From Bacteroidota bacterium (GTDB lineage: Bacteria; Bacteroidota; Bacteroidia; NS11-12g; UBA955), in NCBI GenBank assembly GCA_030682255.1, contig JAUXOK010000020.1, positions 50,798 to 114,797 of the forward strand: a stretch of 64,000 nucleotides of DNA. The letters are read 5' to 3'. Shown here piece after piece: positions 16,356-24,696 of this stretch. A model generated the notes under the pieces. It made no database searches, was not told the DNA's origin, and saw only the letters and a program-made list of their open reading frames with translations. The position numbers and the translations under genes were made by a program. The first letter of the stretch is position 1, and every line of letters starts with the position of its first letter.

Positions 16356-17198
16356 ATGAAAAAATCCATTTTATTTATTCTTACCCTCGTTATTTTATCA
16401 ACAGGATGTATCAGCAAAAAGAAATACAATGAACAATTAGCCAAATATGGCGAATTAAAAAGTTCTCACGACAAACTAACCATTGATTTAAATAATTGCT
16501 TATCCGATAAAGATAAACAAAAATCAACCATCAATGCATTAGAATCAGAAATAGCTGATTTGAAATCAAAAAGTAATGCCTTGTTAAATCAGTTGAGCGA
16601 TTTGTCTGTTATTACAAAATCTCAAGCAGAAAGTATTAAAAAGTCTTTAGATAATATCAGTTCTAAAGATGCTTATATCAAAGATTTACAAATAGCTATG
16701 GCTAGAAAAGATTCATTAAATTTAGCTTTGGTAATGAATTTAAAAGGAGCATTAAAAGACATCAATGATACAGACATCGAAATCAAAGTTGAAGGTAGTG
16801 CCGTATTTATTTCAATCTCTGATAAATTATTGTTTAAAAGCGGTAGTTATGATATCACAGCTAAAGCAAATGAGGTTTTAGGAAAAGTGGCACAAGTAAT
16901 GAAATCTCAACCAGATATTCAATTCATGGTTGAAGGACACACAGATAACAAGCCAATTAAAACGGCATCTATTAAAGATAATTGGGACTTAAGTGTATTA
17001 AGAGCAACTTCAGTTGTTAGGTCTCTTCAAACATCTCATGGCATCGATCCTAAAAGAATGATTGCTGCAGGCAGAAGTGAATTTATCCCAATGGCTAGCA
17101 ACAACACAGATGCAGATAGATCATTAAACCGCAGAACAAGAATTGTTATACTTCCTCAATTAGACCAATTCTTTAAATTGATTGAACCTAAAAATTAA
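16356..17198 (+). CDS. OmpA-family peptidoglycan-binding lipoprotein
   Basis: 280 residues from ATG 16356; a TAGTTTTG -7 element lies upstream. The signal peptide ends in lipobox STGC, giving a lipidated N-terminus. Residues about 25-130 form a long coiled coil (NALESEIADLKSKSNALLNQ). The C-terminal OmpA domain (about 150-270) has LLFKSGSYDI, VEGHTDNKPI (peptidoglycan-binding Asp), NWDLSVLRA and the Arg in LNRRTRI. It tethers the outer membrane to peptidoglycan. Followed by a hairpin terminator. Confidence 0.92.
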   Translation: MKKSILFILTLVILSTGCISKKKYNEQLAKYGELKSSHDKLTIDLNNCLSDKDKQKSTINALESEIADLKSKSNALLNQLSDLSVITKSQAESIKKSLDNISSKDAYIKDLQIAMARKDSLNLALVMNLKGALKDINDTDIEIKVEGSAVFISISDKLLFKSGSYDITAKANEVLGKVAQVMKSQPDIQFMVEGHTDNKPIKTASIKDNWDLSVLRATSVVRSLQTSHGIDPKRMIAAGRSEFIPMASNNTDADRSLNRRTRIVILPQLDQFFKLIEPKN

Positions 17199-17217
17199 TT
17201 ACATTTTTTAATATTTT

Positions 17218-17251
17218 AAAAAAAAGCTAGCAATCATTGTTAGCTTTTTTT
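17218..17251 (+). terminator. rho-independent terminator of the OmpA-family gene
   Basis: AAAAAGCTA and TAGCTTTTT pair around CAATCATTG, followed by a run of T. The A/T flanks make it usable from either strand. Confidence 0.75.
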
Positions 17252-17328
17252 ATTGAAAGTGATTCTATTAAACAAACCATATAAACCTCGGATTTTGTTT
17301 AAGAACAATGTTTTAACGTTTCTAAATA

Positions 17329-17358
17329 GGGTTCAATTAACAACGGTTAATTAAACCC
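17329..17358. repeat. 13-bp inverted repeat in the OmpA-ccmB intergenic region
   Basis: GGGTTCAATTAAC (17329-17341) and GTTAATTAAACCC (17346-17358) pair with one mismatch around loop AACG. No T-run follows on either strand, so it is not a canonical terminator. It may be a protein-binding palindrome or an RNA hairpin in the 3' tail of ccmB. Confidence 0.5.
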
Positions 17359-17473
17359 TTTTGAAATGATAAAGTTATATAAGGCATATAAGCAAAGCTT
17401 GTGAATTGGATGAATATAGGTTTGTGGAAAATGTTTTTTAAGCTTGATGTGGGTTATAATTGATTTGAACAAT

Positions 17474-18124
17474 CTATTCTTTCCAAATAAATTTAATGAG
17501 CGCTATACCCATCATCACCATTAACACATCAAAACCAATCAGTAATAAAATTTCAGGGAAATAGGTTATAAATCCCAAATCGTCTATGGCGTTTTTACCA
17601 CCTTTTATGCCTATCAATATAATTGGAATGGTTAATGGAAAGGATAAAACAGGTAATAAAATGCCAGGACTGTCTGTTTTAGCTGCTATGCTACTGCTAA
17701 TGGTGTAAATAAACGAAATGCCTGCACCTGTAAATAAAGAAATTAAATAAAACCCCCAAGTATTATCTGAAACAGACCCATGAATTAGCATAAACATTAA
17801 AAAAGCAAAACTTGTAAATATAAACATCAGCAAAAAAGCTAAAATTAATTTGCCTCCTAAAAAGGTTTGAGGTGAGACCATTTGATGCCAAAAAACAAAA
17901 TTGCCTTTTTTCATGGTAATAAAAGTTTTGGATATGCCTTGAAGGGTTGTAAACAATACAACTATCCAAAAAATAGCAGAAAAATGGGGTTTATCAATCC
18001 CTGGCAGAGCCAAAAATGTGATGAGAACAGCTGTGAAAATGTAAATAAACACACCAACTATGGTGTATTTATTTTTCCATTCCTCTTTCATGAAAAATTT
18101 AACGGTATGTATGATTGCTGCCAA
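17474..18124 (-). CDS. ccmB: heme exporter protein B (CcmB)
   Basis: 216 residues with six hydrophobic segments, the CcmB layout. The N-terminal EEWKNKYTIVGVFIYIFT and the later LPVLSFPLTIPIIL match the Bacteroidota CcmB pattern. CcmB is the membrane subunit of the CcmABCD system that handles heme for cytochrome c maturation. No other ccm gene lies beside it here; the ATPase CcmA must be elsewhere. Divergent from the next gene. Confidence 0.85.
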   Translation of the reverse strand: MAAIIHTVKFFMKEEWKNKYTIVGVFIYIFTAVLITFLALPGIDKPHFSAIFWIVVLFTTLQGISKTFITMKKGNFVFWHQMVSPQTFLGGKLILAFLLMFIFTSFAFLMFMLIHGSVSDNTWGFYLISLFTGAGISFIYTISSSIAAKTDSPGILLPVLSFPLTIPIILIGIKGGKNAIDDLGFITYFPEILLLIGFDVLMVMMGIALIKFIWKE

Positions 18125-18168
18125 AATAAAATTTAGTACTTTTGCGCAAAAGTAACATAAACATTTTT

Positions 18169-18630
18169 ATGAACCATAAATTAGAACATTTAAGTAAATC
18201 AGAAAGAGAATTAGTTTTAAACGCTCCCCTTTTAGTTTCGGCATTAATATCAGGTGCTGATGGTGAATTTCACACAGATGAAATCAAAAAGGCAGTTAAA
18301 ATTATCCATATAAAAAGCTATTCAGAAACTAGAGATGTTAGCGGGGTATACAAAGCCTTAGAGGCACATAGCGAAGAAACCATCGAATCTTTGATAGATG
18401 CACTTCCGGAATCTACCCTCGAAAGAAATGATGTTTTAATCAATCTATTAAAAGGTTTGAATGCTATTTTCCCTCAATTAGAACCCAGTTTTGCCCACGA
18501 TTTGTATGAGAGTTTAAAGGAATTGGCTTACTACGTTAGTGTAGCCGGTAATTCAGGAATAGGTTTTCAAAATGACATGGAAAAAGAATTGGTTAAATTG
18601 CCTTTTTTGCAAGAACCAATTTTAGATTAG
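18169..18630 (+). CDS. small helical protein, TerB-like
   Basis: 153 residues from ATG 18169, preceded by TACTTTTG (18138-18145). It has no signal peptide and appears all-helical. The stretch LLVSALISGADGEFHTDEI resembles the first helix and acidic turn (ADGxxxxxE) of TerB/DjlA-like domains, which often associate with membranes and metal or stress responses. The similarity is short, so this is a suggestion. Divergent from ccmB. Confidence 0.7.
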   Translation: MNHKLEHLSKSERELVLNAPLLVSALISGADGEFHTDEIKKAVKIIHIKSYSETRDVSGVYKALEAHSEETIESLIDALPESTLERNDVLINLLKGLNAIFPQLEPSFAHDLYESLKELAYYVSVAGNSGIGFQNDMEKELVKLPFLQEPILD

Positions 18631-18662
18631 TCTAATTAGTTGGTTTCTTTTGAAATCGAGTT

Positions 18663-20192
18663 TTAGTTTTTCAAAATCTTAAAACGCTGATGATTTGAAT
18701 TGTCTATTGTTTCAATAATATACAAGCCCGAAGTAAAATCCCTTAAATCTATGGCGTTTATATTTGTATAGGTCTTTAATAATAAGCCTCGAACATCGTA
18801 TAATTTTACAATTTCTAATTCATTGTTAAAGTTCAAATAAGTATTCGTTGGGTTAGGGTAAACGATTAGTTTGTTTTGGTTAGTTTCTGATTCTATTGAT
18901 GTTTTAAAGTTCAAATGATATTGTTGCATCAACAATTGATCTGATAGGAAAGATAAATTAAAAGTAGAATCACTGGATATTAATATTTTAATTGGAGTTT
19001 CTACATCTTTTACTTTGGTGGTTAAGCTTTTTAAATATATAAGAGAATTTTCTCCAAATCCGTTGATATCATCTCCATTGAGACTCATACAGCCTATGAA
19101 ATTAACAATACTAATTTCGGGAATAATACTACTATTTCGTCTTCGACCAAATACATATAACTTGTCGCTTAAAACATCAAAATCGAAATAATTAACCCTA
19201 TCATTATAAATACTGCTAACTTTGAATCCCATATTATTAAAGGATTTATCTAGCGTTAGGTTTTTGTCTAATTTTGCAATCAATGATGTATATTCTTTAT
19301 TGACATTTCTACTAATTGAACCCATCAGATAAAGAGATTGATTGATTAGTTTGATTTTATTAAATACATGAGATTGCCAATTGTTGATTTGAAATTTATT
19401 AGTCAAATCGCTGATGCTAGATTCTTTAAGATGAATTTTCTTAACATAGAATTTAGATAAGTTATTTTCAAAGATATTTCCTGCAATATAAATGAATGGA
19501 AATTCTACTTGATGTGAAAAAGCATAAATAATATTGGCCTGAGGCTCAAAAATTTCTAAATGTTTTTTGTTTGACTTTAGTAAATGTTCTTGCCCATTTT
19601 CAGAAAAGCTTTTAATGAAAATTTTTTGCACATTGGAGTCATTATAATGGCCAGATATATATATGTTCCCATTTTCAAAGCTCAGGTTTTTAGGTTGTGT
19701 GTTAAAATCATTAATTTGAAAATCTACTAAACCGTTAACTCCAAAAGCGCTATCAATCATACCATTTTCTTTCATTTTAACAATGGCTGCAGATTTGTTG
19801 AGAACTTGCAGCAAAATATAAATATCATTATTTTGACTTTCTGCTATTGAAATCACTTTGGCAGAATTTTCTATATTTAAAATAGGTAAACCAGTGTTTT
19901 CAAAAAGTCCACTCTTGCCATTTGAGCCAAAGCTTGAGTCTATCTTACCATTTTCTAAGGTTTTGTATACTGAAAACTCATAAATACTTCTTACTTTCAT
20001 ATTACTAATAGCAGTAAAAACATTTTTGTTCTGAGTTATCATTCGAGAACTAAAGGTCAATTTATGAAGACTTTCGTTGGGAAGTATTGATGTGCCATTG
20101 TTTCCAAAGGCACTATTGAGTTGAAGACTTTGAGCACCTAAAAACGTGCTTGTAAATAAAAGTACGAGGGTTGATAATGATAATTTACACAT
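18663..20192 (-). CDS. delta-60 repeat protein with T9SS type-A sorting domain
   Basis: 509 residues, with a signal peptide cut after FLGAQ. Degenerate delta-60 repeats are marked by DSSFGSNGKSGLF, DSAFGVNGLVDF and DKSFNNMGFK, and form a propeller-like fold. The last ~75 residues are a type-A sorting domain (VYPNPTNTYLNF, KLYDVRGLLLKTY, SGLYIIE, ending RFKILKN). It should be exported by T9SS and surface-linked or released. The function of the propeller is unknown. Confidence 0.88.
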   Translation of the reverse strand: MCKLSLSTLVLLFTSTFLGAQSLQLNSAFGNNGTSILPNESLHKLTFSSRMITQNKNVFTAISNMKVRSIYEFSVYKTLENGKIDSSFGSNGKSGLFENTGLPILNIENSAKVISIAESQNNDIYILLQVLNKSAAIVKMKENGMIDSAFGVNGLVDFQINDFNTQPKNLSFENGNIYISGHYNDSNVQKIFIKSFSENGQEHLLKSNKKHLEIFEPQANIIYAFSHQVEFPFIYIAGNIFENNLSKFYVKKIHLKESSISDLTNKFQINNWQSHVFNKIKLINQSLYLMGSISRNVNKEYTSLIAKLDKNLTLDKSFNNMGFKVSSIYNDRVNYFDFDVLSDKLYVFGRRRNSSIIPEISIVNFIGCMSLNGDDINGFGENSLIYLKSLTTKVKDVETPIKILISSDSTFNLSFLSDQLLMQQYHLNFKTSIESETNQNKLIVYPNPTNTYLNFNNELEIVKLYDVRGLLLKTYTNINAIDLRDFTSGLYIIETIDNSNHQRFKILKN

Positions 20193-20310
20193 AGATTAAA
20201 AATTAAAAAATAATACAAGGTTATGATAAAAGAAAACAAAAGCAAGCTGATGTAAACTTTTATAATAACAAAATTAAAACAAAAAAATCAATATTCAAAA
20301 CAACTATTTG

Positions 20311-21510
20311 TCAATACGCGTAATCTGCCAAATATGCATACTCATTGGTCAGTTTTCCATTGACTAATATACTCGCATTGTGTATGATGGCACTCTCTTC
20401 TTTTAATAATTCTGGCAACACATATTCCATCAACATTTCACCAAAACCTTCGCTCGCATCCTTGGGCAATTCAGTTGGCAAATTGCTCACAGCCATGATG
20501 TCTATGCAATCTTTTTGATACGGTTCACACATTTGCATGGTTTGAGGGTTGTAGCCAAAAACAGGGTCGTCAATTTTGGTATCTTTTAAAGTAATTGGCA
20601 CAGAGCCATTGACGTCACAACTAATATCGGCAATCACCTTGATGCCAAATGTTGGTTGACGGGTGTCATTTTCAGAAAACAATCTATCCATTTTAGAGTC
20701 CCAATAAATGCCATTCATCAATAAATCACAATGTGGCAAATAATATCTAAACACACAACGGTATCTGGTTGGGTCGTGATGAAAATCACTTCTGTCGTAG
20801 GGTTTGCCATCTATACGTTCATATAAGTTTTCAGTTAACAAAACTGCAAACACGGGTTCTGCAAAACGTTTGGTTAAAAAATCTGATGGTGTTACTTCTT
20901 TAATGCCTGCCTCTTTCAATAGTTCTAATGCGCCTAAAGAAACCCTGCCATTGCCTGTTAAAATGATTTTAATTGGTGATAGTTTTATTTTCTTAAGTTC
21001 TTGTTTTACCTCATTAAAGTCTTCACATAGATAAGCAGGCTTAAGTTGATACAAATCGAATTTTTTACCCCAAGTTAACAAGCCATTGTATGCCCCTACC
21101 ACTCCTGCAAATCTTCCAAATCCTAAAATTCTATCTCCGCTTTTCCATCTGAGAGTTTCATAATCGGTTAATGTGATGTTTTTTTGTACCATTGCCTTCA
21201 TCAAAGCTTGATTATGGGCTTGTTTTTTGATGGTGTGAGAGAAAAAAAGATAATGTTTGTTGGGTAAAAGACAATCAACAGGCACTTCTTTGATGCCTAA
21301 TAAAAAATCACAATGAGAAATGTCTTCTTGTATAATTGCCCCTACTTTTTGATAGGCGTCATCGCTAAAACATCTGTGAGCAGAGGGTTGAACATAAAAC
21401 TCAATATTGGGATATTTGTTTTTGATTTCGCTACATTGCGCAGGGGTAAAAGCCACACGTTTGTCAGCTGGTAGTTTTTCTTCTCTTAAAAGGGCAATTT
21501 TAACGGTCAT
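20311..21510 (-). CDS. lysine 2-oxoglutarate reductase / Lys1-type saccharopine dehydrogenase
   Basis: 399 residues. The N-terminal AlaDh/PNT-N-like domain starts KIALLREEKLPADKRVAFTP. The middle has GFGRFAGVVGAYN, and a nucleotide-binding strand ILTGNGRVSLGALELL shows GxGxxxxG. The C-terminal IADISCDVNGSVP and AVSNLPTELPKDAS match the LKR half of AASS and fungal Lys1. It would interconvert lysine plus 2-oxoglutarate with saccharopine; direction and cofactor (NAD or NADP) are not readable. It pairs logically with the ALDH7 gene at 7613. A TAACTTTG -7 element is at 21527-21534, 16 nt from the start. Confidence 0.85.
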   Translation of the reverse strand: MTVKIALLREEKLPADKRVAFTPAQCSEIKNKYPNIEFYVQPSAHRCFSDDAYQKVGAIIQEDISHCDFLLGIKEVPVDCLLPNKHYLFFSHTIKKQAHNQALMKAMVQKNITLTDYETLRWKSGDRILGFGRFAGVVGAYNGLLTWGKKFDLYQLKPAYLCEDFNEVKQELKKIKLSPIKIILTGNGRVSLGALELLKEAGIKEVTPSDFLTKRFAEPVFAVLLTENLYERIDGKPYDRSDFHHDPTRYRCVFRYYLPHCDLLMNGIYWDSKMDRLFSENDTRQPTFGIKVIADISCDVNGSVPITLKDTKIDDPVFGYNPQTMQMCEPYQKDCIDIMAVSNLPTELPKDASEGFGEMLMEYVLPELLKEESAIIHNASILVNGKLTNEYAYLADYAY

Positions 21511-21526
21511 GCAATTTATAAAGCAA

Positions 21527-21534
21527 CAAAGTTA
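21527..21534 (-). promoter_or_regulatory. -7 element of the LKR-type gene
   Basis: Minus strand TAACTTTG, 16 nt before ATG 21510. Confidence 0.5.
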
Positions 21535-21567
21535 AATAAACTAAATGGAGTTTCGTTACAATGGTAT

Positions 21568-21575
21568 TATCTTTG
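21568..21575 (+). promoter_or_regulatory. -7 element of tmRNA
   Basis: TATCTTTG, 21 nt upstream of the mature 5' end of tmRNA. Confidence 0.55.
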
Positions 21576-21596
21576 CAGAGATAAAAAAACAAACTT

Positions 21597-21960
21597 GGGG
21601 CTGACCGGAATTGACGGGTAGAGCACTTGGGATGTAAGCATGTAGAGCTTTGTTTGCTGGCTCTTAAATCCTAACATTCAAACTCTAAGAGGCGAAAATA
21701 ACTTCGCAATGGCTGCCTAGTCTCAGACTACGCACCGCCATACACCTACAGTGTCCTTATCTGGGCCGATACTGAAATGGGTGTTCGACATGCCTGGGTA
21801 TGTTTTTGTAGTGGTTATATGCAATTACATTATTTAATAACCTAAGGTTTAAATTGGCTATCCTTAGGCTTTTTTACTCCTGACACCCAAGTAAGGATAA
21901 ACATGTAGAAAGCGTCATCATTTCCTACTCCGGACGAGGGTTCGAATCCCTCCAGCTCCA
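21597..21960 (+). ncRNA. ssrA: transfer-messenger RNA (tmRNA, ssrA)
   Basis: 364 nt. The 5' end GGGGCTGACCGG pairs with the 3' end ending CCAGCTCCA (CCA encoded), forming the alanyl tRNA-like domain with T arm GGGTTCGAATCCC. The tag frame runs from GGC 21691 to TAG 21718-21720 and encodes GENNFAMAA, close to Bacteroidota tags of the GENNYALAA type. It rescues stalled ribosomes with SmpB. A 17-nt copy of its 3' end recurs 85 nt downstream. Confidence 0.96.
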
Positions 21961-22046
21961 CGGTTTAATGCTAAGAGGGATGAGAACCCTCGGGTTCGAG
22001 CCGAAGCGCAAGCGTAGACAGGCGCAGCCAATCCCTCCAGCTCCAC
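21945..22046 (+). repeat. tmRNA 3'-end direct repeat (att-like scar)
   Basis: The 17 bases AATCCCTCCAGCTCCAC occur at 21945-21961 (tmRNA end plus one base) and again at 22030-22046, offset 85 bp. Between them lies GGGTTCGAG at 21992-22000, a near copy of the T-arm GGGTTCGAA. The tmRNA 3' end is a classic integration site for tyrosine-integrase islands. A second partial 3' end is the expected leftover of integration and excision or of nested att sites. No integrase remains beside it. Confidence 0.7.
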
Positions 22047-22174
22047 AGTGGTTATTGGTTAAGGGTTATTGGTTAATAGGTTCCATCTTGAAAATTGTGT
22101 GGTGTTTAATGGTTAGGCTAATGGAATCAATTCACTTCCATTAGATAATTTCAATTAACATAATATATCAAATT

Positions 22175-22206
22175 AAAAACCGCCCCATTAAACGAACGGT
22201 TTTTTT
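22175..22206 (+). terminator. rho-independent terminator downstream of tmRNA
   Basis: AAAAACCG pairs with CGGTTTTTT around CCCCATTAAACGAA, then the T-run. Confidence 0.65.
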
Positions 22207-22219
22207 GGTTGTCGTTATT

Positions 22220-22252
22220 CTGCTTTAGTATCGCTGATACTAGCAGTTTTTT
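22220..22252 (+). terminator. second rho-independent terminator downstream of tmRNA
   Basis: CTGCT-TT-AGTATC pairs with GATACT-AGCAG (2-base bulge) around GCT, followed by six T. Confidence 0.65.
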
Positions 22253-22392
22253 GTATTAGGGTGCTTCAGTGTGTCTTTCAAAAGCTATTAGAATGGTATC
22301 AAAAAAATGACCTGTTGTTTATTGTTCGTTTTTTATCGGCATACCATTTATACAAATTCTATAAACTTTAAAATCACACAAAAATCTGCCAC

Positions 22393-22421
22393 AAAAAAAA
22401 CAGAAACCTTTTGAGTTTCTG
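22393..22421 (-). terminator. terminator of tRNA-Glu
   Basis: CAGAAAC and GTTTCTG (7-bp perfect stem) flank a 7-nt loop. On the minus strand eight T follow. It is directly downstream of the tRNA-Glu CCA end. Confidence 0.75.
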
Positions 22422-22424
22422 TTT

Positions 22425-22499
22425 TGGTAGCCCGTAGGGGAGTCGAACCCCTCTTTAGCGGATGAAAACCGCTTGTCCTAACCGATAGACGAACGGGCC
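22425..22499 (-). tRNA. tRNA-Glu (anticodon TTC)
   Basis: Minus strand 75 nt including encoded CCA. Acceptor GGCCCGT pairs with ACGGGCT (first pair G-U), discriminator A. Anticodon stem AGCGG/CCGCT encloses TTTTCAT, giving anticodon TTC. T arm GGGGTTCGACTCCCC. Confidence 0.95.
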
Positions 22500-22568
22500 A
22501 TTTTTTCGGTTTGCAAATCTACAAAAAAAAATTAAATCACAAAACAATATTTTAAAAAAAATAAAAAT

Positions 22569-22576
22569 TAACTTTG
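22569..22576 (+). promoter_or_regulatory. -7 element of gapA
   Basis: TAACTTTG, 30 nt before ATG 22607. In contrast to many genes here, this leaves a leader of about 25 nt. Confidence 0.55.
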
Positions 22577-22606
22577 CACCCCATTTAATTAATAAATAAA
22601 ATAAAA

Positions 22607-23596
22607 ATGATACGTGTAGCAATCAACGGTTTTGGCCGTATTGGAAGACTGGCTTTCAGAGTGATGAGCCAAAGAAATGACATTGAAGTAGTTGCCATCA
22701 ATGATTTGACTGATAACAAAACTTTAGCGCATTTATTGAAATACGATTCTGTGCATGGTAAATTCAACGGAACTGTTGACCACACCGACACAACAATCAT
22801 CGTTAATGGCAAATCAATTGCTGGTTTGGCTGAGAGAAATCCTGCTGCTTTGCCTTGGAAAGACATGAATGTGGATGTGGTTTTGGAATCTACTGGTAGA
22901 TTCACCGACAAAGAAAGTGCTGGTCAACACCTTGTGGCTGGTGCCAAAAAAGTAGTTATCAGTGCGCCTGCAACTGGCGAAATGAAAACCATTGTATTGG
23001 GTGTCAACGACAACACATTAGACGGTTCTGAAACCATACTATCTAATGCTTCTTGTACTACAAACTGCTTGGCTCCTATGGTAAAAATATTGGATGAGTT
23101 ATGCGGCATTGAAAGTGGTTTTATGACAACTATACATGCATACACCTCTGACCAAAATTTACAAGATGCTCCTCATAAAGATTTAAGAAGAGCTCGTGCG
23201 GCTGCATATAGCATTGTTCCAACTAGCACTGGTGCTGCCAAAGCTGTTGGCTTAGTGATGCCACATTTGCAAGGCAAATTAAATGGTAATGCCATGAGAG
23301 TACCTATTCCGGATGGTTCAGTTACAGATTTTACTTGTAATGTTAGAACATCAAAAACCAAAGAAGAAATCAATGCCGCATTTAAAGCAGCAGCTGAATC
23401 TAACCTAAAAGGCATTTTAGAATACAACACAGATCCAATTGTATCTATAGACATTGTTGGCAATTCTCATTCTTGCATATTTGATAGCGATTTAACCATG
23501 GTGATTGGTAATACAGTTAAAGTGGTAGGTTGGTACGACAACGAAGCTGGTTATAGCAACAGAATTGTTGATTTAATGGCTAAAATCGGCAAATAG
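22607..23596 (+). CDS. gapA: glyceraldehyde-3-phosphate dehydrogenase
   Basis: 329 residues. The N-terminal Rossmann motif is [13 protein letters not shown] (7-19), the catalytic Cys150 is in [12 protein letters not shown], the His near 177 in IHAYTSDQ, and the C-terminal [11 protein letters not shown] is complete. It converts glyceraldehyde 3-phosphate to 1,3-bisphosphoglycerate with NAD in glycolysis. The residue after the second strand is Asp (VVAINDLTD), which favours NAD over NADP. Ends 21 nt before a strong terminator whose copy recurs at 26200. Confidence 0.97.
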   Translation: MIRVAINGFGRIGRLAFRVMSQRNDIEVVAINDLTDNKTLAHLLKYDSVHGKFNGTVDHTDTTIIVNGKSIAGLAERNPAALPWKDMNVDVVLESTGRFTDKESAGQHLVAGAKKVVISAPATGEMKTIVLGVNDNTLDGSETILSNASCTTNCLAPMVKILDELCGIESGFMTTIHAYTSDQNLQDAPHKDLRRARAAAYSIVPTSTGAAKAVGLVMPHLQGKLNGNAMRVPIPDGSVTDFTCNVRTSKTKEEINAAFKAAAESNLKGILEYNTDPIVSIDIVGNSHSCIFDSDLTMVIGNTVKVVGWYDNEAGYSNRIVDLMAKIGK

Positions 23597-23617
23597 AATA
23601 ATTTTAATTTTTATCCC

Positions 23618-23650
23618 AAAAAAGCCCAAGTGTTTAGCTTGGGCTTTTTT
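23618..23650 (+). terminator. gapA terminator (copy 1 of a duplicated hairpin)
   Basis: 13-bp perfect stem AAAAAAGCCCAAG / CTTGGGCTTTTTT around loop TGTTTAG. The same 33 bases occur at 26200-26232, and the flanks TTTATCC and ATG are shared with one-base indels. Confidence 0.9.
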
Positions 23651-23700
23651 GATGTAGGTTACTATGATTATTATACCTTTTATATTTTTAAAATACTCTA

Positions 23701-24447
23701 TTAAAATGAATAGCCAATTAGAAAAGCAAATGGTCTATTAAAATTAATAAATTGCCCTTTAAATGTAGTAACTGGTGGAAATATTGAAGGAGGATAAACT
23801 TCGTATTCAATATTATTAGGGGAATCATTAATATCAGACATAAATAACCTAACACCCATCATTAAACTTTTATTCTTGATTTTCTTTATAAGATTTAATT
23901 GATAAAAATGAACAATACCAAATGTGTTGTTTTTTAGAGATGTAATTATAATTGAATCCTTTAAATTACTGTTTTCTCTATCGAAAAGATATGTTTGAGA
24001 TTTCATTGTATTCAAAAAATAACCATTAGTTAAAATACCAGTACCAATTTTTAATTCTGATTTTTTGTGTTTTAAAACTCGAATATCAACTGAAAAAGCT
24101 GAACTCAATGCAAAATCAAATGATTTATAATTTATTTTCTTTTGTATATGTTTGGAATATTGAACAACATCAATACTGCCAATATTCGTTAAATCTGTTG
24201 TTAAACCCAAATAGGTGTTAAATTCAAGTTTTTTATAAGAATATATTTCTTTTTGGAATAAAACTGAAAATGAATATTTCCAAGCATCTTTGAATGGGGC
24301 ATTAGTTTGATAATAATAATTTGCCGGATATAGTTCTTGTCTAAAATAACTAAAAGTCAAATATCTATTGCTTGAATCTCTGTTCATAGCATTTGTTTCA
24401 CTAGATAAACAAAATAGAATGATTGAAAACATTAAATAAAATTTCAT
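23701..24447 (-). CDS. exported beta-barrel-like protein, unknown function
   Basis: 248 residues with a signal peptide (cut near ETNAMN). The rest alternates polar and aromatic residues in strand-like stretches (YLTFSYFRQELYP, LEFNTYLGLTTDL) and ends FAFLIGYSF, a terminal aromatic typical of outer membrane barrels. No family recognised. It lies inside the segment between the two terminator copies, so it may be accessory. The coding sequence is especially AT-rich. Confidence 0.65.
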   Translation of the reverse strand: MKFYLMFSIILFCLSSETNAMNRDSSNRYLTFSYFRQELYPANYYYQTNAPFKDAWKYSFSVLFQKEIYSYKKLEFNTYLGLTTDLTNIGSIDVVQYSKHIQKKINYKSFDFALSSAFSVDIRVLKHKKSELKIGTGILTNGYFLNTMKSQTYLFDRENSNLKDSIIITSLKNNTFGIVHFYQLNLIKKIKNKSLMMGVRLFMSDINDSPNNIEYEVYPPSIFPPVTTFKGQFINFNRPFAFLIGYSF

Positions 24448-24696
24448 AACTTTAATTTTGAAAATAACTTTGTGTCAATCTTTTCATTACTATGTAAAAA
24501 AGTATTTTTTGCAAATGCTTAAATTTGAATAAAATTCGTATAAAAGCATAAGTATTAATTTTTTTTCATAGTTGTAAATTGAGTTTCAAAATTACTCATT
24601 TTAAGAAATAAACCTACAAAAACCATTGTTTGTTGCTTCAAACTTCTGAAGTTGTTGTTTATTTCTGCTGAACATAGACCAAGAATGGCGCTATAT
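24448..24696. other. gene-free spacer in the RhuM islet
   Basis: AT-rich with no supported gene. Contains GAACATAGACCAAGAATG near 24671, similar to GAGCATAGACCAATAATG near 25896 on the other side of the RhuM gene. Confidence 0.4.

Larger units (their letters stand above)
21961..22424. other. gene-free interval between tmRNA and tRNA-Glu
   Basis: Holds the att-like repeat, a tandem GGTTATTGGTTAA motif (22050-22076 region, two near copies) and two hairpin terminators. No coding frame with a recognisable product was found. The sequence between the two att-like copies contains GC-rich segments (for example around 22001-22029) unlike the surrounding AT-rich DNA, which supports a foreign origin. 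Confidence 0.6.

Noticed and set aside
22050..22080. Tandem GGTTATTGGTTAA as a short repeat array
   Set aside because: Only two near copies and no known function; kept as a note within the intergenic entry.
23173..23463. Antisense frames inside gapA (and similar frames inside other genes)
   Set aside because: They are shadows of well-conserved genes on the opposite strand, without promoters or motifs.
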